A stretch of 64,000 nt of DNA from an uncultured Colwellia sp. (GTDB taxonomy: Bacteria > Pseudomonadota > Gammaproteobacteria > Enterobacterales > Alteromonadaceae). The notes under the pieces were generated by a model. It did not search any database. It had not been told where the DNA came from and was given only the letters and a program-made list of their open reading frames with translations. Position numbers and translations under genes: made by a program. Numbering within the stretch: position 1 is the first letter of the stretch; each line of letters opens with the position of its first letter. Below are positions 51,020-61,009 of the stretch, piece after piece. The stretch covers positions 42,158-106,157 of the forward strand of contig CAJXUN010000009.1 of the NCBI GenBank assembly GCA_913061475.1, written 5' to 3'.

Positions 51020-51808
51020 ATGACTAAAAAATATTACGTGGTGTGGAAAGGTGCAAAAACCGGCGTGTTTGAACATTGGAATGATGTAAAAAGCCATACC
51101 CAAGGACGAGCAGACGCACAATATATGGGTTTTGCATCAAAGGCAGAAGCCGAACTTGCTTTTCAATCAAGCTACACTAAAGCGTTAACAAAGCGCTCGA
51201 TGAGCAAAGGTACGGCAACTAAACCTACAACTTACGTTAAAGGCAGCAATGTAGCAGCTAACAGTTCAACAGCGCCAGCACAGCAAACGGCTGATATTAA
51301 TATTTATTGTGATGGTGCTTGCTCACCTAACCCAGGAAAATCAGGTACCGGCATGGCGGTATATCAACAACAGCAATTAATTGAGTTGTGGTACGGTTTA
51401 TATGAGCCAATGGGCACTAATAATACTGCGGAGCTTAATGGCATGCTTGAAGCCTTTAAATATGCCCAAGTGCACATTCAACAAGGTAAAACAGTACAAG
51501 TGCTGTCTGATTCTAAATATTCAATTGACTGTATTACCAAGTGGGCAAAGGGTTGGCAAGCCAAAGGCTGGACACGCGGTAAAGGTGAAGAAATCAAAAA
51601 TCTTGAGGTGATCAAGCAATCTTTTGCACTCTATCAAAGCTTAAAAAGCCATTTAATTATTAACCATGTCAAAGGCCACGCTAACATCGAAGGTAACGAA
51701 CTTTCCGATAGAATGGCAGTATTAGCACGTATGAAACGCACCCAAGGTTTTGTTCAATACCAAGAAACCCTCGATATTAAAACCATATTAGCCATGGCCT
51801 CAGGCTAA
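51020..51808 (+). CDS. rnhA: Ribonuclease HI with N-terminal hybrid-binding (viroplasmin-like) domain
   Basis: KYYVVWKGAKTGVFEHWNDVKSHTQGRADAQYMGFASKAEAELAF plus DINIYCDGACSPNPGKSGTG, NNTAELNGMLEAF, VLSDSKYSIDCI, VKGHANIEGNELSDRMA. Confidence 0.92.
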   Translation: MTKKYYVVWKGAKTGVFEHWNDVKSHTQGRADAQYMGFASKAEAELAFQSSYTKALTKRSMSKGTATKPTTYVKGSNVAANSSTAPAQQTADINIYCDGACSPNPGKSGTGMAVYQQQQLIELWYGLYEPMGTNNTAELNGMLEAFKYAQVHIQQGKTVQVLSDSKYSIDCITKWAKGWQAKGWTRGKGEEIKNLEVIKQSFALYQSLKSHLIINHVKGHANIEGNELSDRMAVLARMKRTQGFVQYQETLDIKTILAMASG

Positions 51809-51892
51809 ACTTGTGTGACTAAGTATAATTTTTAGATATCCATCACTAAATGAGATGGGTATCTAATGTTCACTTTTGCTACAAACCTGACA

Positions 51893-52124
51893 TGATCCAC
51901 TAATCAAAACATCCCTGTTTTATGTTCACTTTGATACGTTAGCAGACATTAGCTTAGCCTTATCTAACGACAAAAGATACGACAAAGCGGATATTAAATT
52001 CTCATTGATTGAAGGTATAAACTGGATAGTTAGCTTGTGTTTTGATCGACAGAAAAACCATACACTGAACGTAATAGCTTTATTTGGTTCAGGTATGCTT
52101 GTAGGGTTATTACTTTTCAACTAA
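51893..52124 (+). pseudogene. Possible truncated membrane-protein fragment (no ATG start)
   Basis: Open frame reads HDPLIKTSLFYVHFDTLADISLALSNDKRYDKADIKFSLIEGINWIVSLCFDRQKNHTLNVIALFGSGMLVGLLLFN*. Confidence 0.4.
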
Positions 52125-52340
52125 ATTTCGTGATTTTAAGTACTTTAGAGCTTTAACAACACTTGGTAATATTATATAAGAAACTATTGGAACTATGATA
52201 GCAAGGAGTACCATTAGTCGTGCTAGTTCATTTTCTGGCAAGTATGGATTCAATAGCTTTGGTAGAAAAAAAACTAAAGGTAATAAAGAAAGGTAGGTAG
52301 CGATAGCTAGTAAGTGTTTATTGGGAATAAAAGTCTGCAT
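52110..52340 (-). CDS. Small two-TM hypothetical protein
   Basis: 76-aa ORF with two hydrophobic segments. Confidence 0.45.
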   Translation of the reverse strand: MQTFIPNKHLLAIATYLSLLPLVFFLPKLLNPYLPENELARLMVLLAIIVPIVSYIILPSVVKALKYLKSRNLVEK

Positions 52341-52404
52341 TCATATCTCCAGTATATAAAAAGGTGCTGAAGCATAAAAATCAGTTATCTCAGCACCTAT
52401 AGTC

Positions 52405-52998
52405 TTAATGCAATTTAGAAAGAATTTCTTCAAACAATACTTGAATAAGCTTCCCGCCGTTTTCACTGCTCCAGTCTTGCGCTAGCTCTGCGATTAACTG
52501 GTTTGTCGAAGTGAGTGTTACGCCGTGACTTTCCATGCGTCTTAATGCAGTTTCATCTGCAAGTGTTGTTGGCGAGCCAGAGCCATCGACAACAACTTGT
52601 ACATTGTAACCTTCACTAGTAGCTGTTATTGCTGGGTAGACAACACAAACATCTGTTGTGATACCTGCGATAATAATGTTTTTACGTCCTGTCGCTTTAA
52701 CAGCGGCGGCAAAATTTTCATCCTTCATGCTATCTACCACGCCCGCTCGAAGAATACGGTTTTTATACGCTTCAGGTACAGCTTGAATCAACTCGTCAAA
52801 AAGTGGCCCTTGTGCTTGGTCTTCCATGCTAGACGTAAGTATTAATGGCATGCCTGTTTCCTTTGCTGCACGGGCTAAAGCAACCGTATTTTTCTTAATT
52901 TCATCTAGTTCTAGTGAACCAACCCAGCCCATTGTGCCAACTTGATGATCGATTAATAACATCACGGAGTTTTCTGGTGTAAAAGTAGTTGTTTTCAT
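52405..52998 (-). CDS. Isochorismatase/cysteine hydrolase family (YcaC-like)
   Basis: ENSVMLLIDHQVGTMGWVGS, GRKNIIIAGITTDVCVVYPAITATSEGYNVQVVVDGSGS. MKTTTFTPENS start at 52998 avoids overlap with the pirin gene. Confidence 0.9.
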   Translation of the reverse strand: MKTTTFTPENSVMLLIDHQVGTMGWVGSLELDEIKKNTVALARAAKETGMPLILTSSMEDQAQGPLFDELIQAVPEAYKNRILRAGVVDSMKDENFAAAVKATGRKNIIIAGITTDVCVVYPAITATSEGYNVQVVVDGSGSPTTLADETALRRMESHGVTLTSTNQLIAELAQDWSSENGGKLIQVLFEEILSKLH

Positions 52999-53011
52999 AA
53001 TGACCTCTCTT

Positions 53012-53848
53012 TTAGGATATTTGGCTAATGCCATTTGTGTGCAGTTGTCTTATCTGTTGAACACCTGCAATTAAATTTGAATTGTTGCTGTGAACTGACG
53101 CACCATTACTGATAATCGGCTGTTTTAATGGCGCACCTGTTACCACTAAAAATTCAGCATCTTGGTTTAGTGCGTTAACTGATATGAGTTCAGATTGGTT
53201 TTCATAGATACCAAGCTCACCTGACTCTAAGCGCACTCCGCCGCTTTCTATAACCCCTTTCCTGACATAAATAAATGCTGTGGAGTGTGATGCTTGACTT
53301 GAATGAGACCATGTACTATCGGCATCTAGCTTGATATGAAAATACGACATATCAACTGGCGGTTGAGCAGCACTTTTCTGGCCGTGATACTCTCCTACAA
53401 GGATTTTAACGCTTGCACCATTAGTTTCGACCACTGGGATGTCTTGCTCTTGCAATGTTGAATAGGTCACAGGACCCATTTCTAATCCTTTTTCAGGCAA
53501 TGCGACCCAAAGCTGAAAAGCATCGGCAAGTTTTTTATCGGGGAATACAGTCTCTTTGTGCAGAACTCCAGCCCCAGAAGACATGATTTGAATACCACCA
53601 GATTTTAGTAGCCCAGAGTGGCCGCCAGTATCTTCGTGCGCTATATCACCAATTTGAGGATAGCTAATGGTGGCGACTCCAGAGTGACCATGAAAATCAA
53701 ACCCTGCTGTACCTTCTACGTGAGGTAAATAAAAGTGGTCCCATAATACAAAAGGATTAAGTTCCTCTATATTGGTTGCGGCAACAAAGCTACTAACGGG
53801 GCCATGCTTTCTGCCATTTCTAATTTCTTTAATTTGTCTTGTCATCAC
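53012..53848 (-). CDS. Pirin family protein
   Basis: FDFHGHSGVATISYPQIGDIAHEDTGGHSGLLKSGGIQIMSSGAGVLHKE, VALPEKGLEMGPVTY. Confidence 0.9.
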   Translation of the reverse strand: MMTRQIKEIRNGRKHGPVSSFVAATNIEELNPFVLWDHFYLPHVEGTAGFDFHGHSGVATISYPQIGDIAHEDTGGHSGLLKSGGIQIMSSGAGVLHKETVFPDKKLADAFQLWVALPEKGLEMGPVTYSTLQEQDIPVVETNGASVKILVGEYHGQKSAAQPPVDMSYFHIKLDADSTWSHSSQASHSTAFIYVRKGVIESGGVRLESGELGIYENQSELISVNALNQDAEFLVVTGAPLKQPIISNGASVHSNNSNLIAGVQQIRQLHTNGISQIS

Positions 53849-53951
53849 ATTTCATCCTGCTTCAATTTCTGTTGATAAAGATTAATACAAGACTTATTAT
53901 TTTATTAGATGGTTTATTTGGGTTTGTTAATCCCATTTTTGAAGGTAAATT

Positions 53952-54851
53952 ATGAACCTTAATGATATCAAGGTCTTTATAAGTGTTGTCGAGGCAGGTA
54001 GCTTTGCTGGAGCAAGTAATGTATTAGCTATGCCGTCAACAACTGTTAGTCGAAAGGTCGTCCAATTAGAAGCTAGTCTAGGCGTAAAGTTACTCCATCG
54101 AAGCACACGAAAGTTATCATTAACAGAAGATGGACAACACTACTTCCATTTGTGTCAGCAGCATCTCGTAGCACTTGAGCAAGCAAACGAATCGATTATG
54201 CAAGCACAATCAGTGCCTAAGGGAAAGGTTCGCATTTCTTCGCCTTTTGACTTTGCTATGCAATACGCCCAGCCTTGGATAGCTGAGTTTTTAAAAAAAT
54301 ATCCAGAAATCAGCATTGAGTTGGATACTTCTGATAGCTATGTCAATATGGTAGAGGACCGAATTGATGTTGCGTTTCGCTCAGGTCAATTACAAGATTC
54401 TTCATTAATTGCAAGGCGAATAGGACCGAAGCACAGCGTTTGTTGCGCAAGTCCCGAATTCTTGAGTGCTGTGGGAAAAATAAAAGTCCCTGATGACCTT
54501 TCAAAGCTCAACTGTCTTATTATGGGAAAATCACTACTGTCTAATGATTGGCACTTTGTTAAGCAAGAAAAAGCCTATCAAGTTAAGGTTTCTGGAAGGT
54601 ATGCGACAACAAGTATGCATTTGATTATCGAGTCAGCTCTATGTGGGTTAGGTGTTGCTTACGTACCTATTGCTTTAGTTAAGAGTCACTTAGAAAGTGG
54701 TAGACTCGTACAAGTTTTGACTGATTATGAAACACCACAGTCCAATATGTTTATCATTTATCAATCTCATAAATATATGACTAAACCTATTAGACTTTTT
54801 ATTGATTACATAATTGAAAAGGTCAGCCCTAAGGCTCCATGGAGCTTGTAA
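53952..54851 (+). CDS. LysR-family transcriptional regulator
   Basis: MNLNDIKVFISVVEAGSFAGASNVLAMPSTTVSRKVVQLEASLGVKLLHRSTRKLSLTEDGQHYF; divergent from pirin. Confidence 0.93.
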   Translation: MNLNDIKVFISVVEAGSFAGASNVLAMPSTTVSRKVVQLEASLGVKLLHRSTRKLSLTEDGQHYFHLCQQHLVALEQANESIMQAQSVPKGKVRISSPFDFAMQYAQPWIAEFLKKYPEISIELDTSDSYVNMVEDRIDVAFRSGQLQDSSLIARRIGPKHSVCCASPEFLSAVGKIKVPDDLSKLNCLIMGKSLLSNDWHFVKQEKAYQVKVSGRYATTSMHLIIESALCGLGVAYVPIALVKSHLESGRLVQVLTDYETPQSNMFIIYQSHKYMTKPIRLFIDYIIEKVSPKAPWSL

Positions 54852-55048
54852 TTATTCTTTTCTTTATTAATTGGGAATTGGTAAGGAACTACTACACATT
54901 ACGACATTTATGTCTCATCAACGTTCAGCTGAACTGCCTTTAGTAACTCAAAAACTAATGTCAGCTTTTGGCTATCAGTTGACCTAAAAAAAACCATAGT
55001 TAATGTCAAGAATACGCAGTCATTTTTACTAGAAAATCCATAAACAAA

Positions 55049-55072
55049 AAAGGCAGCTTAATCGCTGCCTTT
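55049..55072. terminator. Bidirectional terminator
   Basis: AAAGGCAGC TTAATC GCTGCCTTT flanked by A/T tract. Confidence 0.7.
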
Positions 55073-55116
55073 ACACTTAATAAATCCACAAAATATCGTT
55101 TGAATCAAGCTCAATA

Positions 55117-55866
55117 TTATAATTGCGCTAAGGCGGCAATAATCGCTTCTGGCGCCATACGCGATTTATAATCAACCTCGGCTTGCATGGTGCGAATAAT
55201 ACCGTTTTTATCAATAATAAAAGCGCCAGGCGTTGGTAAACCGTTGCCACCTTTACCATTAAATTCTTCAACATCTAAACCATGTTCTTTATAAACTCTC
55301 ATTAGCTCACTTGGCAATTCAAAATAAAGCTTATAGTCTTTCATTACGCTCGTTGTGCTGTCGCTCAGCACTTGAAATGGAAAACCATCTTTTTTAACTT
55401 GCTCTGCCGACTTATCAGGTGATTGTGGCGTAATAGCAATAACTTGTGCGCCGTACTTTTCAAACTCAGGTAAGTTTTTCTTCAAGGCGTGTAAATGCAA
55501 ATTACAATAGGGACACCAAGCGCCGCGATAAAAAATGAGTACGACAGGTCCTTTTGCGAGTTCTTTATTCAACTCAATGATTTCACCAAAAGCATTTTCT
55601 AGCATGAAATTCGGCGCTTTATTACCGGCCGGCAAACCTGGATTGGGTAGCTCATTAGCTAATTTTTCATCAGCAGCTTTCATAATGGCTTTATCTTGAG
55701 CTGTCCATGTGGTGCGTTTCTTTTTCATTTTTTCCATACTTTGCTTGGTTTTTTCTGCGTAGCTGGCAATGTTTTCTGCCGCAGACACATGGCTGTTGAC
55801 CAGTATTAGCGACAGAAAAGCAGCTAATGGCATAACAGATGTTAAATTTTTTATTGGAAAGTACAT
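55117..55866 (-). CDS. Peroxiredoxin-like AhpC/TSA family protein, secreted
   Basis: Signal peptide; GNKAPNFMLENAFGE, VLIFYRGAWCPYCNLHLHALKKNLPEF. Confidence 0.88.
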   Translation of the reverse strand: MYFPIKNLTSVMPLAAFLSLILVNSHVSAAENIASYAEKTKQSMEKMKKKRTTWTAQDKAIMKAADEKLANELPNPGLPAGNKAPNFMLENAFGEIIELNKELAKGPVVLIFYRGAWCPYCNLHLHALKKNLPEFEKYGAQVIAITPQSPDKSAEQVKKDGFPFQVLSDSTTSVMKDYKLYFELPSELMRVYKEHGLDVEEFNGKGGNGLPTPGAFIIDKNGIIRTMQAEVDYKSRMAPEAIIAALAQL

Positions 55867-56038
55867 AAGGTTCCTTTTGGTATTATGATATTAATTTTGG
55901 TGTTTTTTGTTCTATTGTGTTCTGCTGTGCTGAAATTATCATCAACACGCACATCAATTACTCAGATAAGCTAAAAGCCCTTGCCTCGTGCTAAATATCT
56001 CAGTATTCTACGCGGCCTTTTTCTGTTTGGATCTCAAC

Positions 56039-57397
56039 ATGATCGGATTTGACTATGGTACATCAAACTGTGCTGTCGGCGTTATGGAACACAATAAGCC
56101 AAAACTTTTATCTTTAGGTGATCATGGTCGATACATATCGTCAACATTATATGCACCAAGTCGTGATGTTATCGTTAACTGGCTGCACAAAAACTTGACC
56201 TTAGCAGAGCAAAAAAACTTTCAACAACAACGCCATCGACAATTACAAAAAGGCCAAAACGCATTACGAGAATTGCGCTTAGACGGTTACCCGACTGAAT
56301 TGTCTTTTGGTCAGCAAGCATTAAAAGATTATTTACAAGAGCCTGACGAAGGTTATTACATTAAATCACCTAAGTCGTTTCTCGGCGCCAGTGGCTTGTT
56401 GCCACAACAAGTTGAGCTATTTGAAGATATTGTCGCCGCGATGATGAGCAATGTAAAAACATTAACTGAAACTGCACTTGGCAGAAGTGTCGAGCAAACG
56501 GTTATTGGTCGCCCGATTAACTTTCAAGGTTTACGCGGCGAAGAAAGCAATCAACAAGCCCTAACAATATTAACCAATGCAGCAAAGCGCGTTGGTTTTA
56601 AAGATGTCGAATTTCAATTTGAACCGGTTGCAGCCGGCTTTGAATATGAAGCAAGTTTAAGCAAAGAAACTAAAGTACTGGTAGTTGATATTGGCGGTGG
56701 CACTACCGATTGTTCGATGCTACTTATGGGGCCAAAACAAGCCATTTTATCAGATAGAACTAACGACTTATTAAGCCACAGTGGCGAGCGTGTTGGCGGT
56801 AATGATTTTGATATTGCTTTTGCACTCAAAGGCATCATGCCAAGTTTTGGTTTAGACAGCCTATTAAAATCCGGTAAACCTATGCCAAGCAACAGTTACT
56901 GGCAAGCTATGGCGATTAATAACATTAATCATCAAACTGAATTTTACAGTGCTGCCAATGGCCGATTTTTAGCGCAACTTATTCGTGATGCAGAGCAACC
57001 TGAGTTATTAACGCGGCTATTAACGGTGCAACAACAAAAATTAAGTTATCGCGTGGTCAATGCTGCAGAGCAAAGTAAAATCGCGATAACTGAGCAACCA
57101 CAGCAACAAGTTGACTTATCTGATATCGATGCAGGGCTCAGTGTTATACTGGACAGAGATGGCTTTGCCAAAGCCTGTAAACGTGAATTGAATTCAATTG
57201 CCAACTTAATGGCGGATGCAATTACCCAAGCTAATTGCCAGCCTGATGTGGTATTTGTGACTGGAGGTACAGCTAAATCTCCGGTATTAAATCAATTTCT
57301 TCAAGCGCAATTTAACCATGTGCCTATTGTTATAGGTGATCACTTTGGCAGTGTTACTGCAGGCTTAACCCGTTGGGCGAAAACTATCTACGCGTAA
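56039..57397 (+). CDS. yegD: Hsp70-family chaperone-like protein YegD
   Basis: MIGFDYGTSNCAVGVMEHNKP, VLVVDIGGGTTDCSMLLMG, VVFVTGGTAKSPVLNQFL. ORF-track start at 55988 is upstream. Confidence 0.9.
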   Translation: MIGFDYGTSNCAVGVMEHNKPKLLSLGDHGRYISSTLYAPSRDVIVNWLHKNLTLAEQKNFQQQRHRQLQKGQNALRELRLDGYPTELSFGQQALKDYLQEPDEGYYIKSPKSFLGASGLLPQQVELFEDIVAAMMSNVKTLTETALGRSVEQTVIGRPINFQGLRGEESNQQALTILTNAAKRVGFKDVEFQFEPVAAGFEYEASLSKETKVLVVDIGGGTTDCSMLLMGPKQAILSDRTNDLLSHSGERVGGNDFDIAFALKGIMPSFGLDSLLKSGKPMPSNSYWQAMAINNINHQTEFYSAANGRFLAQLIRDAEQPELLTRLLTVQQQKLSYRVVNAAEQSKIAITEQPQQQVDLSDIDAGLSVILDRDGFAKACKRELNSIANLMADAITQANCQPDVVFVTGGTAKSPVLNQFLQAQFNHVPIVIGDHFGSVTAGLTRWAKTIYA

Positions 57398-57489
57398 AAA
57401 AGTGTCATTAACACTGTTGTTAAACATTAATTTTTAATCTTAGCTTGGCTTTCTGCTTTTCTAGGTCACTACAGAGCGTAAAACATCCT

Positions 57490-57530
57490 AAAAAAGCTCA
57501 TTAACACGCTAGTGGTTAATGAGCTTTTTT
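57490..57530. terminator. Terminator downstream of yegD
   Basis: AAAAAAGCTCATTAAC ACGCTAGTG GTTAATGAGCTTTTTT. Confidence 0.85.
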
Positions 57531-57734
57531 ACATGAGATAAAAACTTAGCCACTATTGCCTTTTATTAATGCTTATAGCTTGAATAAGTGTCATTAGATT
57601 AAGATAAGCCACTGACTTAGTTGCCTTAAGTAATCGCATGTTATAGATTAAAAACTCTCAGCATTTAAATCATAAATACTTAGCCAACGTCAACACGCGT
57701 AAGCGCTTATAATTTTCCATGGCATGAAATTGAA

Positions 57735-58700
57735 ATGACTAACCGTCAAACATTCAACATCGTATCTCTTGTCATTATAATCGTCACATTATTCGGTTAT
57801 GGTGGTTATTACGGGCAGATGCTTTTTGGCAGCCCAACGCCCCCTGCTGATAACCAATACATAGCTGAATTAGCATCATCAACCGATAGTCAGAACAGCA
57901 TCAGCGCGAAAGTACCTGAGCCCGCGAGTGATGCTGTTCATGAAAACATAAAGGCCAAAACAACTTTATTTACTACTCCAGTCATTCAAACTCGACCAAA
58001 CTGGAAAATATCGGGCCGCTTAAGTGAGCAAATTTCCGCCCTCAAGTTACGCTTTGAAAATGGTGATTTAGTAGCTGGTTATATACTTGCCATGAACTTA
58101 AGGTATTGCTGGGACAATCCTTTAAATCAACATGACTTTGACCGTCGCATACAAAATGAAGAAGCCACAAATGCCAGTGAGGTACTGATCCAGCGTTTAA
58201 AAAGTAAGTATGAAAAATGCCAAGGTGTTACCCATAAACAGCAGCAACAGTTTTATCATTTTATGCGTTCAACGGCCGAACAGGGTTTTGTGCCTGCTCA
58301 AGAAAATTACAGCCAATTTACGGCAGAGTTTTTTATGAGCTCCCAAGACCATGAAGCTTTGCCCAGAGATGAGTATGTTGCCAAGCGAGAGCAATTTATT
58401 ACCGAAAAATTGCACTTTCTTAACCAAGCTGCCGAGCATGGCAGCTTAAAAGCCATCGCAAAATTGGCTAATCTGTACTATTCACAAAATTATGGTTCAC
58501 AGGGCTGGGTAAAAGCCTTTGCCTATAATCAGGTTATTTTAGCCTTTACCATTGATAATGCCTTATATCAGCGTAATCAATGGTATATAGAAAAATTAAT
58601 GCCAAGCTTAAGCGCTCAAGAGTTAGCCCAAGCACAGGCGATATCAGAAAAAATAATACACGCGATTAATCAAAATGGTACATTATATTCGGCTAAATAA
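57735..58700 (+). CDS. Hypothetical membrane-anchored protein with Sel1/TPR-like repeats
   Basis: N-terminal TM (IVSLVIIIVTLFGYGGYYG); FMRSTAEQGFVPAQENYSQF, FLNQAAEHGSLKAIAKLANLYY. Confidence 0.6.
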   Translation: MTNRQTFNIVSLVIIIVTLFGYGGYYGQMLFGSPTPPADNQYIAELASSTDSQNSISAKVPEPASDAVHENIKAKTTLFTTPVIQTRPNWKISGRLSEQISALKLRFENGDLVAGYILAMNLRYCWDNPLNQHDFDRRIQNEEATNASEVLIQRLKSKYEKCQGVTHKQQQQFYHFMRSTAEQGFVPAQENYSQFTAEFFMSSQDHEALPRDEYVAKREQFITEKLHFLNQAAEHGSLKAIAKLANLYYSQNYGSQGWVKAFAYNQVILAFTIDNALYQRNQWYIEKLMPSLSAQELAQAQAISEKIIHAINQNGTLYSAK

Positions 58701-58712
58701 ATTAGGAGAAAA

Positions 58713-59444
58713 GTGATTAACAAGACGACGAATGCTAACGCGATAGAACAACCTAAAGTTGCACTAATTGTTGGTGCCAGTGGCCTAATTGGCCAACATT
58801 TAATAACACAACTCTTGTCGAGTTCAAGCTATAGCAAAGTTATAGCCTTAGTACGTAAACCACTGACGTTTACCCACCCTAAGCTGATACCATGGCAAGT
58901 AGATTTTCAGCAACTAGCAGCTGAATTATCTGCTCAGACAACGAGTCAATTTCACGTAAAAACAGGCTTATCTGGCAATAACTTCCCCGCTATTGATGAT
59001 ATTTTTTGTACACTGGGTAGCACAATAAAAAAAGCCGGTTCTAAAGCAGCTTTTACCGAAGTTGATTATCACTATCCGCTCATTATCGCCGAACACTTTT
59101 ATCGCCAACATTCGTCATTGTTTGCCATAGTTACTGCCATGGCTGCAAATGAGTCATCTAACCTGTTCTATAATCAAGTTAAAGGGAAAGTTGAGACAAG
59201 CTTACGTAAAATTGGTTATCAACATTTAGGTATCTTTCGCCCATCAATGTTATCGGGGCAAAGGGATGAAAATCGTATTGGCGAGCAAGTTGGTGCAATT
59301 TTAATGCATGCTTTAGCCTTTATCATTCCAAAGAAATATCAGGTCATTCAAGCAGAGAAAGTGGCAAACGCTATGCTTGCCTATGCCAAAAACCCTCAAG
59401 CGGGCGTTAGCGTTATTCAGTCAGATCAGCTGCAAAATCATTAA
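58713..59444 (+). CDS. NAD(P)-binding Rossmann-fold / nucleoside-sugar epimerase-like oxidoreductase
   Basis: ALIVGASGLIGQHLITQLL, FCTLGSTIKKAGSKAAFTEVDYHY, GIFRPSMLSGQRDENRIGE; GTG start. Confidence 0.8.
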   Translation: MINKTTNANAIEQPKVALIVGASGLIGQHLITQLLSSSSYSKVIALVRKPLTFTHPKLIPWQVDFQQLAAELSAQTTSQFHVKTGLSGNNFPAIDDIFCTLGSTIKKAGSKAAFTEVDYHYPLIIAEHFYRQHSSLFAIVTAMAANESSNLFYNQVKGKVETSLRKIGYQHLGIFRPSMLSGQRDENRIGEQVGAILMHALAFIIPKKYQVIQAEKVANAMLAYAKNPQAGVSVIQSDQLQNH

Positions 59445-59904
59445 GGGTTTTACCTGTCATACGGTAACCAACCCACTCTTCTTGTGCAATAGCCCCCAAT
59501 GAGTGGTAAAACTCCCGAGCAGGTGTATTCCAATCTAAACAGCTCCACTCAAAGCGCGCGCAGCCTTTCGCTTTAGCAATGCTAGCCAGTGCTTTTAAAA
59601 GTTTTACCCCGGCGCCCTTACCACGATATTGCGGCATCACGTATAAATCTTCTAAATACAGTCCTGACTTTGCCAGCCAAGTTGAATAATTAAAAAAGTA
59701 AATGGCTGAGCCAATAGCGATACCATCGAGCTCACATATTAACGCGAAGACATGGCTGTCATCGGCAAAAATAGTATCTTTAATGGTTTGTTCGGTGGCT
59801 AAAACTTCATCTTCGGCTTTTTCATAAATGGCGAGATCTTTAATAAAGGTAAATAAAATATTGGCGTCTTGTGCCGTTGCCGTTCTAACGCGTAAATTGC
59901 TCAT
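59413..59904 (-). CDS. GNAT family N-acetyltransferase (diamine acetyltransferase-like)
   Basis: LYLEDLYVMPQYRGKGAGVKLLKALASIAKAKGCARFEWSCLDWNTPAREFYHSLGA. MSNLRVRTATAQD taken as start. Confidence 0.9.
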   Translation of the reverse strand: MSNLRVRTATAQDANILFTFIKDLAIYEKAEDEVLATEQTIKDTIFADDSHVFALICELDGIAIGSAIYFFNYSTWLAKSGLYLEDLYVMPQYRGKGAGVKLLKALASIAKAKGCARFEWSCLDWNTPAREFYHSLGAIAQEEWVGYRMTGKTLNDFAADLTE

Positions 59905-59969
59905 ACTCTGCTCCTGATTTTTTATCACTTTGCTTGATGTTAAATATATACGACCTTTAATACCAGACG

Positions 59970-60863
59970 TTATTGATTATTTAACGCCTGCTGTGCTCGG
60001 CTAATGATTGCCAATGAAAGTTGCTTGAAAACGCCTTTTAATAACACCCAATGATGCCAATAAAGTGTTCTAATAATTGTATTTTCTGGCATTAAATCGA
60101 TAAGTTTTCCACTATTAAGTTCGTCCTGTATTTGCAATTTAGGAATCAAACAATAGGCCAGACCTTGTTTTGCAAAACCAACAAACGCTTCCGATGAACG
60201 CACGGTATGGCAAGGATAAGCACCAACTTTTAAGCCAAAGACATTTTCAATATACTTGATATGCATATCATCTTTTTGGTCGTAGGCAACCGTAGGGGCT
60301 CGCGCGAGTGCTTGCTCGTTAATACCATCTGGAAAGTAACGTTCAACAAAGTTGGGGGCTGCCACCAGTAGGTATTGCATATCGCCGAGTTTTTCTAAGG
60401 TGCAGCCCGGCAAAGCACTGTTATGTGTGCTAATAGCGCCAAATACTTCGCCATCTTTTAAATGATTAATGGTTCTGTTTTCATCAGAAAGTCGAAAGTT
60501 GACTGCGACATTGTAGCGATGAGAAACATCACCAATGGCAGTAATTAGCCAAGTCGCTAAACTATCGGCATTGCTCGCAATACTGGCGGTGATAGTTTCA
60601 TTATTATTACTGCCGGAAATGTCTGGCAGTATATCTTGTTCTAGCAATTTCACTTGTTGGTAATGGCCAAGTAACTTTTTTCCAATAGCCGTTGCTACTA
60701 GTGGCTGAGCGCGCACCAACACAGGTTGGCCAATAGTTTGCTCTAAACTTTTAATACGTTGAGAAACAGCCGACTGCGTGATCGATAAGACCGATGCCGC
60801 TTTATCAAAATTTTGCTCATCAACCACCACGCTCAAAGCGTGCAATAACTTATAATCAAGCAA
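59970..60863 (-). CDS. argP: LysR-family regulator ArgP-like
   Basis: MLDYKLLHALSVVVDEQNFDKAASVLSITQSAVSQRIKSLEQTIGQPVLVRAQP; divergent from argO-like gene. Confidence 0.88.
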   Translation of the reverse strand: MLDYKLLHALSVVVDEQNFDKAASVLSITQSAVSQRIKSLEQTIGQPVLVRAQPLVATAIGKKLLGHYQQVKLLEQDILPDISGSNNNETITASIASNADSLATWLITAIGDVSHRYNVAVNFRLSDENRTINHLKDGEVFGAISTHNSALPGCTLEKLGDMQYLLVAAPNFVERYFPDGINEQALARAPTVAYDQKDDMHIKYIENVFGLKVGAYPCHTVRSSEAFVGFAKQGLAYCLIPKLQIQDELNSGKLIDLMPENTIIRTLYWHHWVLLKGVFKQLSLAIISRAQQALNNQ

Positions 60864-61009
60864 GGTGAATTAATCCTCTAAACGTTATATCAATCAACAA
60901 CGACATTAGCAAAACTAATCAAAGATAAAAAGCATTAATTATATTTATGAATATTGATTGGTTAAATTAGCCTCCTGACCCAATACCGTATTATTTTAGG
61001 AGCAAAAAA

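Noticed and set aside
54874-54990. Short frame GKELLHITTFMSHQRSAELPLVTQKLMSAFGYQLT*
   Set aside because: Too short and without recognisable homology to claim a gene or remnant.
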